From assembly GCF_963678635.1 (NCBI RefSeq), contig NC_087071.1:25770378-25834377 (forward strand): 64,000 nt of DNA, in the 5' to 3' direction. This stretch comes from Symsagittifera roscoffensis. Lineage: Eukaryota; Xenacoelomorpha; Acoela; Convolutidae. Position numbers and translations under genes: made by a program. How positions within the stretch are numbered: position 1 is the first letter of the stretch; each line of letters opens with the position of its first letter. Positions 12,601 to 24,601 of this stretch are shown here, one piece after another. The notes under the pieces were generated by a model. That model had not been told where the DNA came from. It was given only the letters and a program-made list of their open reading frames with translations, and searched no databases.

Positions 12601-15435
12601 TTTCGAGCAGCGCGACAAAAATTGACTATGTTTTGAGCAGCGCGACTAAAATTGACTATGTTTCGAGCAGCGTCACCAATAGTGATTTTTTTCGACCAGC
12701 GCGACCAGAGCACATTTGGCTTTGTTTCGAGCTAAAATTGAGCTACGCTTTGAGCAGCGAGACCAAATTCGTAGCGCGAAAAAGTTGTCTTTGTTTCGAC
12801 CAGAGCAACCAAATTTGACTATGTTTCGGGCAGCGCGACCACAGTTGACTATGTTTTGAGCAGAGCGACCACAGTTGTCAATATTTCGAGCAGCGCGACT
12901 AAAATTGATAGGTTTCGAGCAGCGCGACTTTTTTTGACTATGTTTTGATTAGCGTTGCCAAAATTGATTGTTTTTCGAGTATCGCAACCAAATTTGTAGC
13001 GCGGAATAATTTTCTTTGTTTCGAGCAGCCCGATCAAAGTTGATTATGTTTTGAGCAGCGCGACCAAAGTTGACTATGCATCGAGCAGCCCGACCAAAGT
13101 TGACTATGTTTCGAGCAGCGAGGCCATAGTTAGCTATGTTTTGAGCAGCGAGACCAAAAATGACTATGTTTCGAGCAGCCCGACCAAAATTGACTATGTT
13201 TTGAGCAGCGAGGCCTCAGTTAGCTATGTTTCGAGCAGCGAGACCAAATTTGAATATTTTTCGAGCAACATGACCAATTTTGAGTATGTTTTTAGTAGCG
13301 CGACCAAAGTTGACTATGTTTCGAGCAGCAAGACCAAAATTGACTTTTTTTCGAGCAACAAACTTGACTATGTTCGGGCAGCGCAATCACATTAGCATTG
13401 TTTCTAGCAGCGCGACCACAGTTGACTATGTTTCGAGCAGCGCGACCACAGTTGACTATCTCCGAGCAGCACGACCAAAGTTGACTATGTTTCGAGCAGC
13501 CCGACCAAAGTTGACTATGTTTCGAGTTAGCTATGTTTCGAGCAGCGAGACCAAAATTGGCTATGTTTCGAGCAGAGCTACCACAGTTTCGAGCAGCGCG
13601 AGTTTTGTTGACTATGCTTTGATTAGTGCTGCCAAAATTTATCATTTTTCGAGGATCGCAACCAAATTGGTAGCGCGGAAAAATTTTCTTTATTTCGAGC
13701 AGCCCGACCAAAGTTGATTATGTTTCGAGCAGCGCGACCAAAGTTGACTATAATTCGAGCAGCGAGGGCACAGTTAGCTATGAGACCAAAATTGACTATT
13801 TTTCGAGCAGCAAACTTGACTAAGTTCCGGGCAGCGCGATCTCAGGTGGCTATGTTTGAAGCAGCGCGACAAAAGTTAAATATGTTTCGAGCAACATGAG
13901 CAATTTTGACTATGTTTTTAGCAGCGCGACCAAAATTGACTATGTTTCGAGCAGCCCGACCAAAGTTGACTATGTTTCGAGCAGCGAGGCCTCAGTTAGC
14001 TATGTTTCGAGCAGCGAGACCAAAATTGACTATGTTTGGGCAGCATAATCACATTAACATTGTTTCCAGCAGCGCAACCATAGTTGATTATGTTTCGAGC
14101 AGCGCGACCACAGTTGACTATCTTCGAGCAGCGCGACCAAAAGTGACTATGTTTCGAGCACTACGACCAAAATTGATTATGTTTTCAAGAGCGCGACTAT
14201 AAATGAATATGTGTCGATTAGCGCGAACAAAACTGATTGTAAATTGAGCAGTGCGACCAAAATTGACTATTTTTGAGCAGCGAGACCAACTTTTTTGCGC
14301 AAAAAAAATTGTATTTGTTTCGAGCAGCCCGACCGAAGTTGATTATGTTCGAGCAGCGAGACCCTCAGTTGGCTAACTTTTGAGCAGCGCCACCCCAATT
14401 GACTACGTCTCGAGCAGCCCGACCAAAGTTGAATTTTCGCGAGCAGGGCGAAAAAAGTGGCGAAAAATTCGACTATGTTTTGAGCAGCCCGATCACAGGT
14501 GGCTATGTTTCAAGCAGCGCGACCAAAGTTGACTATTTTTTGAGGAACACGACTAATTTTGAGTATGTTTTTAGCAGCGCGACCAAAGTTAAATATGTTT
14601 CGAGCAACATGAGCAATTTTGACTATGTTTTTAGCAGCGCGACCAAAATTGACTATGTTTCGAGCAGCCCGACCAAAGTTGACTATGTTTCGAGCAGCGA
14701 GGCCTCAGTTAGCTATGTTTCGAGCAGCGAGACCAAAATTGACTATGTTTGGGCAGCATAATCACATTAACATTGTTTCCAGCAGCGCAACCATAGTTGA
14801 TTATGTTTCGAGCAGCGCGACCACAGTTGACTATCTTCGAGCAGCGCGACCAAAAGTGACTATGTTTCGAGCACTACGACCAAAATTGATTATGTTTTCA
14901 AGAGCGCGACTATAAATGAATATGTGTCGATTAGCGCGAACAAAACTGATTGTAAATTGAGCAGTGCGACCAAAATTGACTATTTTTGAGCAGCGAGACC
15001 AACTTTTTTGCGCAAAAAAAATTGTATTTGTTTCGAGCAGCCCGACCGAAGTTGATTATGTTCGAGCAGCGAGACCCTCAGTTGGCTAACCTTTGAGCAG
15101 CGCCACCCCAATTGACTACGTCTCGAGCAGCCCGACCAAAGTTGAATTTTCGCGAGCAGGGCGAAAAAAGTGGCGAAAAATTCGACTATGTTTTGAGCAG
15201 CCCGATCACAGGTGGCTATGTTTCAAGCAGCGCGACCAAAGTTGACTATTTTTTGAGGAACACGACTAATTTTGAGTATGTTTTTAGCAGCGCGACCAAA
15301 GTTGACTATGTTTCGAGCAGCCCGACCAAAGTTGACTATGTTTTGGTCAGCGCGATCACATTAACTTTGTTTCCAGTAGCGCGACCACAGTTGACTATTT
15401 TTCGAGTAGCGCGACCACAGTTGACTTTGTTTCGA

Positions 15436-15640
15436 GCAGCCCAAAACATAATTGCGCTGCCCGAAACATAGTAAATTTTGGTTGCGCTGCCCGAAACATA
15501 GCAATTTTCGTTGTGCTGCCTGAAACATAGTCAATTTTGGTTGCGCTACCTGAAACATAGTAAACTTTGGTCGCGCTGCTCGAAACATAGTCAATTAAGA
15601 TCGCGCTGCTCGAAACAGAGTCAACGTTTGTCGCGCAGAG
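15436..15640 (-). repeat. Inverted satellite segment, copy 1
   Basis: About six consecutive units read on the opposite strand: GCGCTGCCCGAAACATAGT and variants replace the forward CTATGTTTCGAGCAGCGC. Both edges pass directly into forward units, so the forward and inverted units sit back to back and could fold. Confidence 0.92.
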
Positions 15641-17382
15641 GGAAAAAAGTTGACTATGTTTCGAGCAGCACGACCAGAAATTGGTATGTTTCGAGTGGCG
15701 CGAGCAAAAGTGACTATGTTTCGAGCAACGTAATCAAAATTGACTATGTTTCGAGCAGCGCGACCAAATTTGTAGCGCGAAAAAGTTGTCTTTGTTTCGA
15801 GCAACCCGGCCGAAATTGATTGTTTCGAGCAGAGAGACCACAGTTGGCTATTTTTTGAGCAGCGAAAACTAAAATTGACTAATTTCGAGCAGCGCATCCA
15901 ACCTTGACTCTGTTTCGGGCAGAGCGACGAAAACTAACTTTGTTTCGAGCAATGCGACTAAAAACTACTATGTTTCGAACAACGCGACCAAAGTTGACTG
16001 GGTTTCGAGCAGCGAGGCCACAGTTAGCTATGTTTCGAGCACTTCGACCAAAATTGATATGTTTCAACAGCGCGACTATAAATGACTATTTGTCAATTAG
16101 CGCGAACAAAACTGATTGTAAATTGAGCAGTGCGCCCAAATTTGACTATTTTCGAGCAGCGCGACAAAAGTTGACTATGTTTCGAGTTAGCTATGTTTCG
16201 AGCAGCGAGACCAAAATTGGCTATGTTTCGAGCAGAGCTACCACAGTTTCGAGCAGCGCGAGTTTTGTTGACTATGCTTTGATTAGTGCTGCCAAAATTG
16301 ATCATTTTTCGAGGATCGCAACCAAATTGGTAGCGCGGAAAAATTTTCTTTATTTCGAGCAGCCCGACCAAAGTTGATTATGTTTCGAGCAGCGCGACCA
16401 AAGTTGACTATAATTCGAGCAGCGAGGGCACAGTTAGCTATGAGACCAAAATTGACTATTTTTCGAGCAGCAAACTTGACTAAGTTCCGGGCAGCGCGAT
16501 CTCAGGTGGCTATGTTTGAAGCAGCGCGACAAAAGTTAAATATGTTTCGAGCAACATGAGCAATTTTGACTATGTTTTTAGCAGCGCGACCAAAATTGAC
16601 TATGTTTCGAGCAGCCCGACCAAAGTTGACTATGTTTCGAGCAGCGAGGCCTCAGTTAGCTATGTTTCGAGCAGCGAGACCAAAATTGACTATGTTTGGG
16701 CAGCATAATCACATTAACATTGTTTCCAGCAGCGCAACCATAGTTGATTATGTTTCGAGCAGCGCGACCACAGTTGACTATCTTCGAGCAGCGCGACCAA
16801 AAGTGACTATGTTTCGAGCACTACGACCAAAATTGATTATGTTTTCAAGAGCGCGACTATAAATGAATATGTGTCGATTAGCGCGAACAAAACTGATTGT
16901 AAATTGAGCAGTGCGACCAAAATTGACTATTTTTGAGCAGCGAGACCAACTTTTTTGCGCAAAAAAAATTGTATTTGTTTCGAGCAGCCCGATCGAAGTT
17001 GATTATGTTCGAGCAGCGAGACCCTCAGTTGGCTAACTTTTGAGCAGCGCCACCCCAATTCACTACGTCTCGAGCAGCCCGACCAAAGTTGAATTTTCGC
17101 GAGCAGGGCGAAAAAAGTGGCGAAAAATTCGACTATGTTTTGAGCAGCCCGATCACAGGTGGCTATGTTTCAAGCAGCGCGACCAAAGTTGACTATTTTT
17201 TGAGGAACACGACTAATTTTGAGTATGTTTTTAGCAGCGCGACCAAAGTTGACTATGTTTCGAGCAGCCCGACCAAAGTTGACTATGTTTTGGTCAGCGC
17301 GATCACATTAACTTTGTTTCCAGTAGCGCGACCACAGTTGACTATTTTTCGAGTAGCGCGACCACAGTTGACTTTGTTTCGA

Positions 17383-17587
17383 GCAGCCCAAAACATAATT
17401 GCGCTGCCCGAAACATAGTAAATTTTGGTTGCGCTGCCCGAAACATAGCAATTTTCGTTGTGCTGCCTGAAACATAGTCAATTTTGGTTGCGCTACCTGA
17501 AACATAGTAAACTTTGGTCGCGCTGCTCGAAACATAGTCAATTAAGATCGCGCTGCTCGAAACAGAGTCAACGTTTGTCGCGCAGAG
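17383..17587 (-). repeat. Inverted satellite segment, copy 2
   Basis: Copy of the inverted segment at 15,436, displaced by 1,947 bp together with its flanks. The inversion therefore came before the 1,947-bp duplication. Confidence 0.92.
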
Positions 17588-18165
17588 GGAAAAAAGTTGA
17601 CTATGTTTCGAGCAGCACGACCAGAAATTGGTATGTTTCGAGTGGCGCGAGCAAAAGTGACTATGTTTCGAGCAACGTAATCAAAATTGACTATGTTTCG
17701 AGCAGCGCGACCAAATTTGTAGCGCGAAAAAGTTGTCTTTGTTTCGAGCAACCCGGCCGAAATTGATTGTTTCGAGCAGAGAGACCACAGTTGGCTATTT
17801 TTTGAGCAGCGAAAACTAAAATTGACTAATTTCGAGCAGCGCATCCAACCTTGACTCTGTTTCGGGCAGAGCGACGAAAACTAACTTTGTTTCGAGCAAT
17901 GCGACTAAAAACTACTATGTTTCGAACAACGCGACCAAAGTTGACTGGGTTTCGAGCAGCGAGGCCACAGTTAGCTATGTTTCGAGCACTTCAACCAAAA
18001 TTGATATGTTTCAACAGCGCGACTATAAATGACTATTTGTCGATTAGCGCGAACAAAACTGATTGTAAATTGAGCAGTGCGACCAAATCTGACTGTTTCG
18101 AGCAGCGCGACAAAAGTTGCAGTGCGACAAAATGAACTTTGTTTCGAGCAGCGGCACCATCTTAT

Positions 18166-19420
18166 GTTATTTTAAGACTTCCACCGCGACCCTACGCGAC
18201 TCAAATTTTGGCGCAGAAGAGGTTTTCGGTCACGTGGCGGACATTTGTTCAACCCGATTAGGGTCGCAACATTCGCCCGGGGAAGCTTGAAATTGGTCAT
18301 TAACGAGTTTTTTCAGGGTCTTACTGTCAAAAATGGATCTAAAAAGTTACAGTTTCTTTTGTAAGACAAATTTATTTACCCTTCTCAAATGAAAAAAAAA
18401 GTGAAAACCAAAATCCATCCCTTTTTTTGTTAATTGGCGAGCTCAAAAAATTGGGTGCGTAAAATGCAACGAATATTAATATAAAGAATGCTCGGAATTT
18501 GGTTAAGGGGGACACAAAAACCAAAGGAAACAATGATTGTTAGAGCTTCAATATTTGAACTGATTTCGTTTCGGAAATACATTAAAGGTGATTAAAGAAA
18601 GGCTTTTTAGTTCGTGTGCTAAAATGGTATTATCACAAAGAAAAAGCATTCATTATGACTTTTTACTTCTCTGTAGGAACTAAAGAATTGAAATTTAAGC
18701 CAGCCGATATGTGAGATAACATCCCATAAATACACTTTGCCTCAGGTATTCCCACAAAATAATGAAAAAGTGAAAAATTAAAAGATTTTTCAGACAATTT
18801 CAGACAAATTAAAGATCGGATGTATAAAAACGGTTTTAAAATGTGATGCACCCACTATCTTCACATCTAAGAACTTCTAGACCTCGAATGCGGCGAATGC
18901 GGCAGAAGATTTTCTATTTGAAAAAAATATATAACTGATCAAAACCTAACTTTTGGTGCCATAATTATTCGATTTCAAAACGAATCGCGCACCATACAAA
19001 AAGGGAGATAATTTTGTTCAAAGAAAAGAAGAATTTCGATAATTTTGTGATTAAAACATTCAGCTAAAAAATTATCGGAGTGGTGTTGTGATTAGGAGAG
19101 CTTTTCAAAATAAACTAAGCTGAGAAAAAAATTAAACGGAATTGAAAAGTGTTTGATAATCCGCCAAGGCAGTCCTCAAATATCTGACCAACCACTTCTT
19201 TTTTAAATTTGATTGTTGAATCAATCAAAATGCTTGGAATTGTTGGATAATTTCACGAACTACTTTTGAAAATTTGTCAAACAGTCGCCTCCTAGTGGTG
19301 CGTCCCGACGACGTGTACTTCACTAAAGAACAATAAATCAGACCTGTCTGTACGCGGCTCACCACTGATTTGCAAAACGCATACTCGGTGGCTAACAGAC
19401 GCTGGTAATACGGTCTAGTA
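18166..19420. other. Right flank of the satellite; no gene recognised
   Basis: After the last degenerate unit there is about 150 bp of GC-richer unique sequence (to about 18,300) and then AT-rich DNA. No domain is seen on either strand. Confidence 0.4.
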
Positions 19421-19424
19421 AGCC

Positions 19425-19685
19425 ATGCCCGTAGAAAAACTACCTACAATCAAACCAATTAAAGAAACCAATCGGATACATAAGCGACCGGTTCGAGAAA
19501 GTGTTTTGGTAAGGCACCAACCGCGGAAGTTCGGACATTGGAATTGTAGGACCCTTAAAGGAATTGAAACAGTTGATTTAGAACAATTGATCCTAGAGCG
19601 GCGTTGTGACGTCCTGGGATTATGCAAGACCCGCTTGAGCAGCGATCGAGACTCTGATCTCGGTAAAAAATACACTCTTAAATAA
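19425..19685 (+). pseudogene. LINE endonuclease fragment (N-terminal part)
   Basis: Start of an apurinic-type endonuclease domain as carried by LINEs, which nick target DNA to prime reverse transcription. The peptide contains FGHWNCRTLKG followed by LEQLILERRCDVLGLCKTRL, matching the first strand and the Asn, and the D-[IV]-LGL-ET-R block where the catalytic Glu would be. Here that block reads GLCKTR, so the Glu is replaced by Lys. The frame stops at 19,683 and the rest of the nuclease is absent. It lies about 170 bp upstream of an RT fragment on the same strand and is probably the same element. Confidence 0.6.
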
Positions 19686-19839
19686 ATATACTCTCTGGAG
19701 TGTTCGTTTGAGTTGACTGGAGAGGAGGAGCAAAAGTGGAGGCATCAATTAGAAGTTTCAAAAGCATTATGAAGATCTGTTTAAGAACAAACCGTCTGCT
19801 GAAATGTTAGCTGAGTGCTTACTTTCTTGTGCGGATAGT

Positions 19840-20530
19840 GGACCTCTATAATGGCAGAGGTACTACAAGCCTTGAGAGAAATCAACACGGGCAAGGCTGT
19901 CAGTGAGATTCAGATCAGCAGGCTTTCAGTGAAAAGTCTCAGGCCTCTCACAAGAATTTTCACCGAAATTTGGCTCGATCCGGGACAATTTCCTCAGATT
20001 TGGAGGGAATCAGTAATAATCAACCTGTTCGAAAAAAGCAGAGCAGAACCGAACAACTACCGGTCATTTGCCTTCTTGACCAAGTTGGCTCCAAACCAAA
20101 CCCATCGGCAAGCTTGATAAAGATAAAACCTTTGTAGTGAGCCGGGAGTGCAGAAAGGGCGCGTTTTAGGCCCATTGTTGTTTATCATTCTTTTTGACTT
20201 CCTCCTAAGAAAGACCAGCGGAGAGAAAAGAAACTTTGCACACGCTGATGATCTGGCTTTGATTTCTGACCACCAAGCAAATCCTAGCAAGTCGCTGAAT
20301 CAGATTGCAAAAACCTTAAGATTGGCTTAATTCGAAATATCTGTCGAGAAAACTAAAAGTACTGTAATCAATACTGAGGAAAATACTAATATCCCTATCA
20401 ATGTGCTCAGTGAAAAGATTGAACAGGTTAATCTGAGTACCTCCACATCTAGACCCTTGTTATCAAATTTACTGCTATTCGTGTCCGAGGCTAGAAAAAA
20501 GAAATATGAGAGTGAAAGAAAAGAATGAAA
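19840..20530 (+). pseudogene. LINE reverse transcriptase fragments
   Basis: Two adjoining RT pieces. The first (19,851-20,117) reads EVLQALREINTGKAV, then FPQIWRESVIINLFEKSR and NNYRSFAFLTKLAP: the pre-RT region and block 1 (NYRPISLL-like). The second (about 20,135-20,330) reads GVQKGRVLGPLLFIILFDF and FAHADDLALIS, i.e. RT blocks 4 and 5 with the ADD catalytic pair retained and Tyr changed to His. The middle of the RT, including the first catalytic Asp, is deleted between about 20,110 and 20,140. A continuation after ADD (EKTKSTVIN) reads on to about 20,530. It is dead. Its sequence differs from the LINE at 600-1,325, so two families are present. Confidence 0.75.
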
Positions 20531-20769
20531 AAAGACAAAACAACGCCAGTCGCACACCAATATGCAGGAGAAGGATTCAACTTTACGCTTCCTTTTAAAA
20601 AATGGAAGTCGATAGCTTGAATGAACTAATTGAAGGTGCTAAAGTGAAGCAATAAGATGGGAATAGGCGGCTTACAGCTAATCTTGACAACCATGGGCTG
20701 AGGACAAAGTGTGATTAGAACAACTGGCCCCACAATCCGAGAGCCAAACGTCAGCTAGCAGATGGTGGG

Positions 20770-20980
20770 GACTTTAAAGCAAATTTTATTGGCAAAATGT
20801 TTCAAACAGTTCTTTGTGCCAATGGAAACTGTGACAGAATGTTTCACAGCAAAAGAAAAGATGAACAAACATCTCAGAGATAATCACTTAGAACCCTTGG
20901 TCCAGACCTCCGATAGTAGTGAAACTGAAACTGAGAAAAAAATTAAAGGAACTGAAAGAACTGCAAAGATCCCCTAGCAG
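20770..20980 (+). pseudogene. Degenerate zinc-finger-like fragment
   Basis: A short open stretch (20,762-20,977) containing TECFTAKEKMNKHLRDNH, which looks like the C-terminal half of a C2H2 finger (Cys, F, then H-x4-H), with the first Cys of the pair not recognisable. It is followed by an acidic and then basic tail. It could be part of the ORF1 or N-terminal finger of a retroelement, or chance. Confidence 0.25.
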
Positions 20981-23520
20981 CCCATCAACGGGGATCCAAG
21001 CAACTTAAACTCGACTGCCTTCTGCCCGACTGAAACAAGACTGATGTCTATGTCAGATGTTGGAATAAACACATGCAAAAGTGCCACCCGCATGTGAAAC
21101 TGATCAACGCATCAGCAAATTGACCGTCTCAGCACACCAACTGAGTCAGCGATCCCTCGCATTAAATTTTGACAATAGGTGATGAGGTGCTAAAGGGCCC
21201 GGTCTGCTCTTATCGGTGCTCTCTTAGGAATTTAAGGCCAATACCCGAGCAGCCAAGTCATGTTGGCGTTTCGCGGTGGGTGTATTCAAGAGGCAAAATT
21301 GTTAGGTAGAACCGTAGAACGGGTTTCAGGTGGCGACTTTTATTTCGTTGGAACAGTTCTAATGACTTGATAAAGTCAAAACCATTAGCATTGGCCTTTA
21401 CCAGCTGTGGTGCCGGCGGGAGAAATTTGTTACTATAGTCATGTTAAACTAAAAAGTTTACGCAAATTTTAGTTACAGCCAAACAAATGAATGAACATTT
21501 TTGCGGTTTTATCGTTTGTCGGCAATTATATAAAGTACGGGGTAAAAAATTTGTTATTGGGTTGATGAAGTTATCCAAAAAGATCTTGTAGGACAAAAAC
21601 TGAATAATCTTTTAGGGAGGCGTTCATTAGTCAGTAGAACATGATTTGCTTTAGATGTGTTCTTGTTGTGGGAGCGTTCTCTTGAAACATCAAAAAGCTC
21701 GAGTTTATGATATTTTGTTCTCTTGTAAGCTGACAAAAATTGCTTTACGCTGATTGTCCTGAAATAAATATGACTTTTGATTCCGTTCGACTGATACATA
21801 AAATATGACATGATACATCACGTGATACAAAGCTCAACATATGCATGAAATAATTATTAACTGTTACTTTGGCTACTTTTTTTTTCTGGTCGACTGGCAT
21901 TAGTGGTTGAGCCTCAAGTCTTTCTGATTAGTTGAAAGCTTCATTTAGTTTTTTTACGCAAAGTATAACAATTTTTCCAGTTACTTTGAATGCTGATTTT
22001 ACGCAAAAAAAAGATCCAGCCAACTTCAACGTCGTCTTCAAACATTTTTGAATCTAAACTCACAAGGAGTCGAAGAAATCTAGAACAATTTGGTTCAAAC
22101 TAAAGGTCGACATTGATGAACCAATACGATAAGCAGAAAAGTAAACAGATAGCAGAGTCCAAAAAATTTTTGAATCATTGAAGGTATAGTCTCTCCTATG
22201 GCAAAATCCAAGTGAAGTAAGGTTGGTGCAGTCCCCCCAAATAGAATCTAACTTTTTGAAACTCGGAGAATGATACTAGAGATGAGTCGACCTGAACATG
22301 CAAAGAACCCAGATCACCCGACTCTCCTTGGGAAAAGTTATAACGGTTCCCAGAAGTGGAAATAGCCCTATTAGAACTCGGTGACTGCCGGTTAGATTGG
22401 AGCTAAAAATAGTATGTTATAAACGCAGTTGAGGAAAGCTTAAATTTAGAACCCCGACCCCCTATACCCTTACTTCCTGTGTTATGCCCTATGCAAATTG
22501 TCCCAAACTCGACTTCCGGAAGTCGTTTCTCGTGCCCCACTGGTTGCAGGGAGCTAAGATTTAGGGATATCATAGGTAGTGAAAAGGTACATCATAGGTT
22601 ATAATATGAGCCAAATCCAGCGGTTGGACCGGAAATTTTTAGCCATTGGTAAAAAAACCCTTAAACCAGAATTAGAGCCGGACAGAGCACAGATCAAGGA
22701 GGAAGTTGCGTAATCCTTTGATCAGCCGGTTTAGTCTGACCTTCAACATAACCCCCTCGGGATTGTAAAATACCTAGTACTAGTGTCCCCGCTATTACAA
22801 AGTAAAAAAATTACAATAATTGCTATGTTCTGCATTTACTTGTTCAAACTTGGAATTTGGCAGTATGAAATAACCTGTGTATTTTGTAAGAAGACTGCAT
22901 CTTGAACAACAAATGATTTTTTTTGGCCTCACACAAAGATATTATTCAGTGACTTTTGACTTGCTGGGATACAGCGCTCATTGTTTGTCCTACTTTTTTT
23001 TTCATATGTAGGCAATTTTAAATTCGGTAGATTAATTCATGAAGCATGATATTGCTTTTAACCCACCTGACATCAGGCCTGAATTAGTAAACCATATGAA
23101 AGTCAATTAGTGCTTCTGATTCTTTTTGCCTTGCTTCATGTCACTAATCATGATCGCTAGAGTCAATTGACTGCTTGCATGTTTCGAGCTCTGAAAACAA
23201 GTAATTTGCTTGCTGTTCGCTGTTATAGCTATAAGTTACTTAGTTTTTTGAGAAAAGTGCTTAAGTTTATCAGATGCTTCCTGTTTATCATGTTCCACTG
23301 ATTCTTTCGTTGATTTTTGTGACAAAATTTTGCTGAACGATCATTTGTTCTGCTAAGTTTTGCTTGAATGAAAAATTTGATCCATCAGTTTTAACCACTG
23401 ATTTGTTGTAATGGCTTGCTACTTCAATTTGTATCTCATTACATATCAAATTAGACAGACCGTTTGAGCGTTATCTTAATGGATTGAAATTTTGCATGGT
23501 GTACAAAATAATCGTCATGG
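20981..23520. other. No gene recognised
   Basis: Mixed composition. The stretches at about 20,980-21,420 and 22,200-22,790 are GC-richer than their surroundings and may be old retroelement sequence, but no frame keeps a recognisable motif. The rest is AT-rich. Confidence 0.4.
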
Positions 23521-23524
23521 AAAC

Positions 23525-23765
23525 ACCCGGGTCGAGATCCCGCTCAAAAACCGCTCAAGATATGAGCGGTTTGAGCAATTTTCCGGCAAGACTTGAGCCG
23601 TTTGAGCGGTTTGCGCGTTTTTTTAAGAAAAACCGCTCAAACAGCTCAAATCTTGCGTATAAAACCGCTCAAAAACCGCTAATTTCTTGCGGTGGGTTTT
23701 GAACGGTTTTTCAAGCAAGATTTGAGCGGTTTTTAAGCGGTTTTGGAGCGGTCTTATGAAGAAAA
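23525..23765. repeat. Cluster of AGCGGTTT / AAACCGCT motifs
   Basis: Roughly ten occurrences of AGCGG or CCGCT within TTTGAGCGGTTT-like contexts, in both orientations, packed into about 230 bp. ACCGCTCA at 23,550 and TGAGCGGT at 23,563 form a perfect 8-bp hairpin with a 5-base loop. The cluster ends close to the assembly gap, so the repeat may continue into it. Confidence 0.7.
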
Positions 23766-23800
23766 CCGATTAAAACCAACAAAAAGGCCCAGAAAAGTAA

Positions 23801-24000
23801 NNNNNNNNNNNNNNNNNNNNNNNNNNNNNNNNNNNNNNNNNNNNNNNNNNNNNNNNNNNNNNNNNNNNNNNNNNNNNNNNNNNNNNNNNNNNNNNNNNNN
23901 NNNNNNNNNNNNNNNNNNNNNNNNNNNNNNNNNNNNNNNNNNNNNNNNNNNNNNNNNNNNNNNNNNNNNNNNNNNNNNNNNNNNNNNNNNNNNNNNNNNN
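23801..24000. other. Assembly gap (200 N)
   Basis: Exactly 200 undetermined bases, a round number that suggests a scaffolding placeholder and not a measured length. It lies between the AGCGGTTT cluster and the outer end of the left palindrome arm. Confidence 0.98.
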
Positions 24001-24601
24001 GGTAACGCTGGGGGAGTGAGCAGGGTGCGGAAAAGATCAGGAACAAATTTCATGCATTTTATAATTTTGACCCATTGCACTAGGTGTTTACTATCATTTA
24101 ATTCCAGCTGGAAGTACTCACGCAGAGTTTATACCGCAAACTTGTACTTGCATGCAACTGATACAAATGCATGTATCCATAAAATTTTTTGGTTCATTAT
24201 GGGCTAAGATAAAACTTAGCCAAAATTTATCTATTTCTTTTCACAATCGGCTTGAAATCTGCTATGACAAATTACACTGCTTTGTATGTTATGTGGTGAT
24301 ATTGCGCAAAACAAGAAACTTGAATTTATCCGAGCTAATTGTTTTCTTTGCCTAAAAATTTCAACAAATACTTGAAAAATTGATTATAATTTGATCAACT
24401 TGTAATTTTTTCATACAGTTGTTGTGCATGTCTAATTTTGAAATTCTGGTTTGGTCAACGAAAATTGTTCTTATCGTTTTCTTCTGGTAATTCTTCTGAT
24501 AAAAATATTTCTAGATCATTCTAAAATTCTTTCTGAGTATTTTTTTCTCAACTGTAAAATCACTGGAAAATTTTGAAATCTTTTAAAAAGTAACTCTCAA
24601 A

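Larger units (their letters stand above)
13500..18100 (+). repeat. Nested 713-bp and 1,947-bp satellite duplications
   Basis: A block at about 13,906 recurs at 14,619 (713-bp shift) and at 16,566 (1,947 bp further). The segment at 15,112-15,990 recurs at about 17,060-17,940 with the same 1,947-bp shift. A block at about 13,500-13,900 recurs at about 16,165-16,560 (2,660-bp shift). Copies are nearly identical, so the events are recent relative to unit divergence. Confidence 0.88.
7081..18165 (+). repeat. Satellite array, 30-bp unit
   Basis: About 11 kb of head-to-tail copies of a 30-bp unit: GACTATGTTTCGAGCAGCGC followed by GACCAAAATT. Common variants change the middle to AGCACGAC, AGCCCGAC or AGCGAGAC and the end to ACAGTT or AAAGTT. 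The unit is a multiple of three and lacks stops in two forward frames (reading DYVSSSATKI and TMFRAARPKL) and in two reverse frames (NFGRAARNIV and FWSRCSKHSQ). Long open stretches of 60-190 codons therefore appear on both strands. They have no start context, no domain and no frame preference, so I do not call them genes. A longer variant unit containing TAGCGCGAAAAAGTTGTCTT recurs near 9,050, 9,690, 10,797, 12,172, 12,773, 15,773 and 17,720 and marks larger duplicated blocks. Confidence 0.97.

Noticed and set aside
7081-18165. Many open frames of 60-190 codons on both strands, resembling repeat-containing proteins
   Set aside because: They occur in four frames at once and follow directly from a stop-free 30-bp unit; no start context, domain or frame preference.
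7081-18165. Possible CRISPR-like array
   Set aside because: Units are contiguous with no unique spacers, and the setting is a eukaryotic genome.
23528-23545. GGGTCGAGATCCC as a tRNA T-arm
   Set aside because: No acceptor, D or anticodon stems around it; part of the AGCGGTTT cluster.
23711-24207. Open frames crossing the run of N
   Set aside because: Their length comes from undetermined bases.
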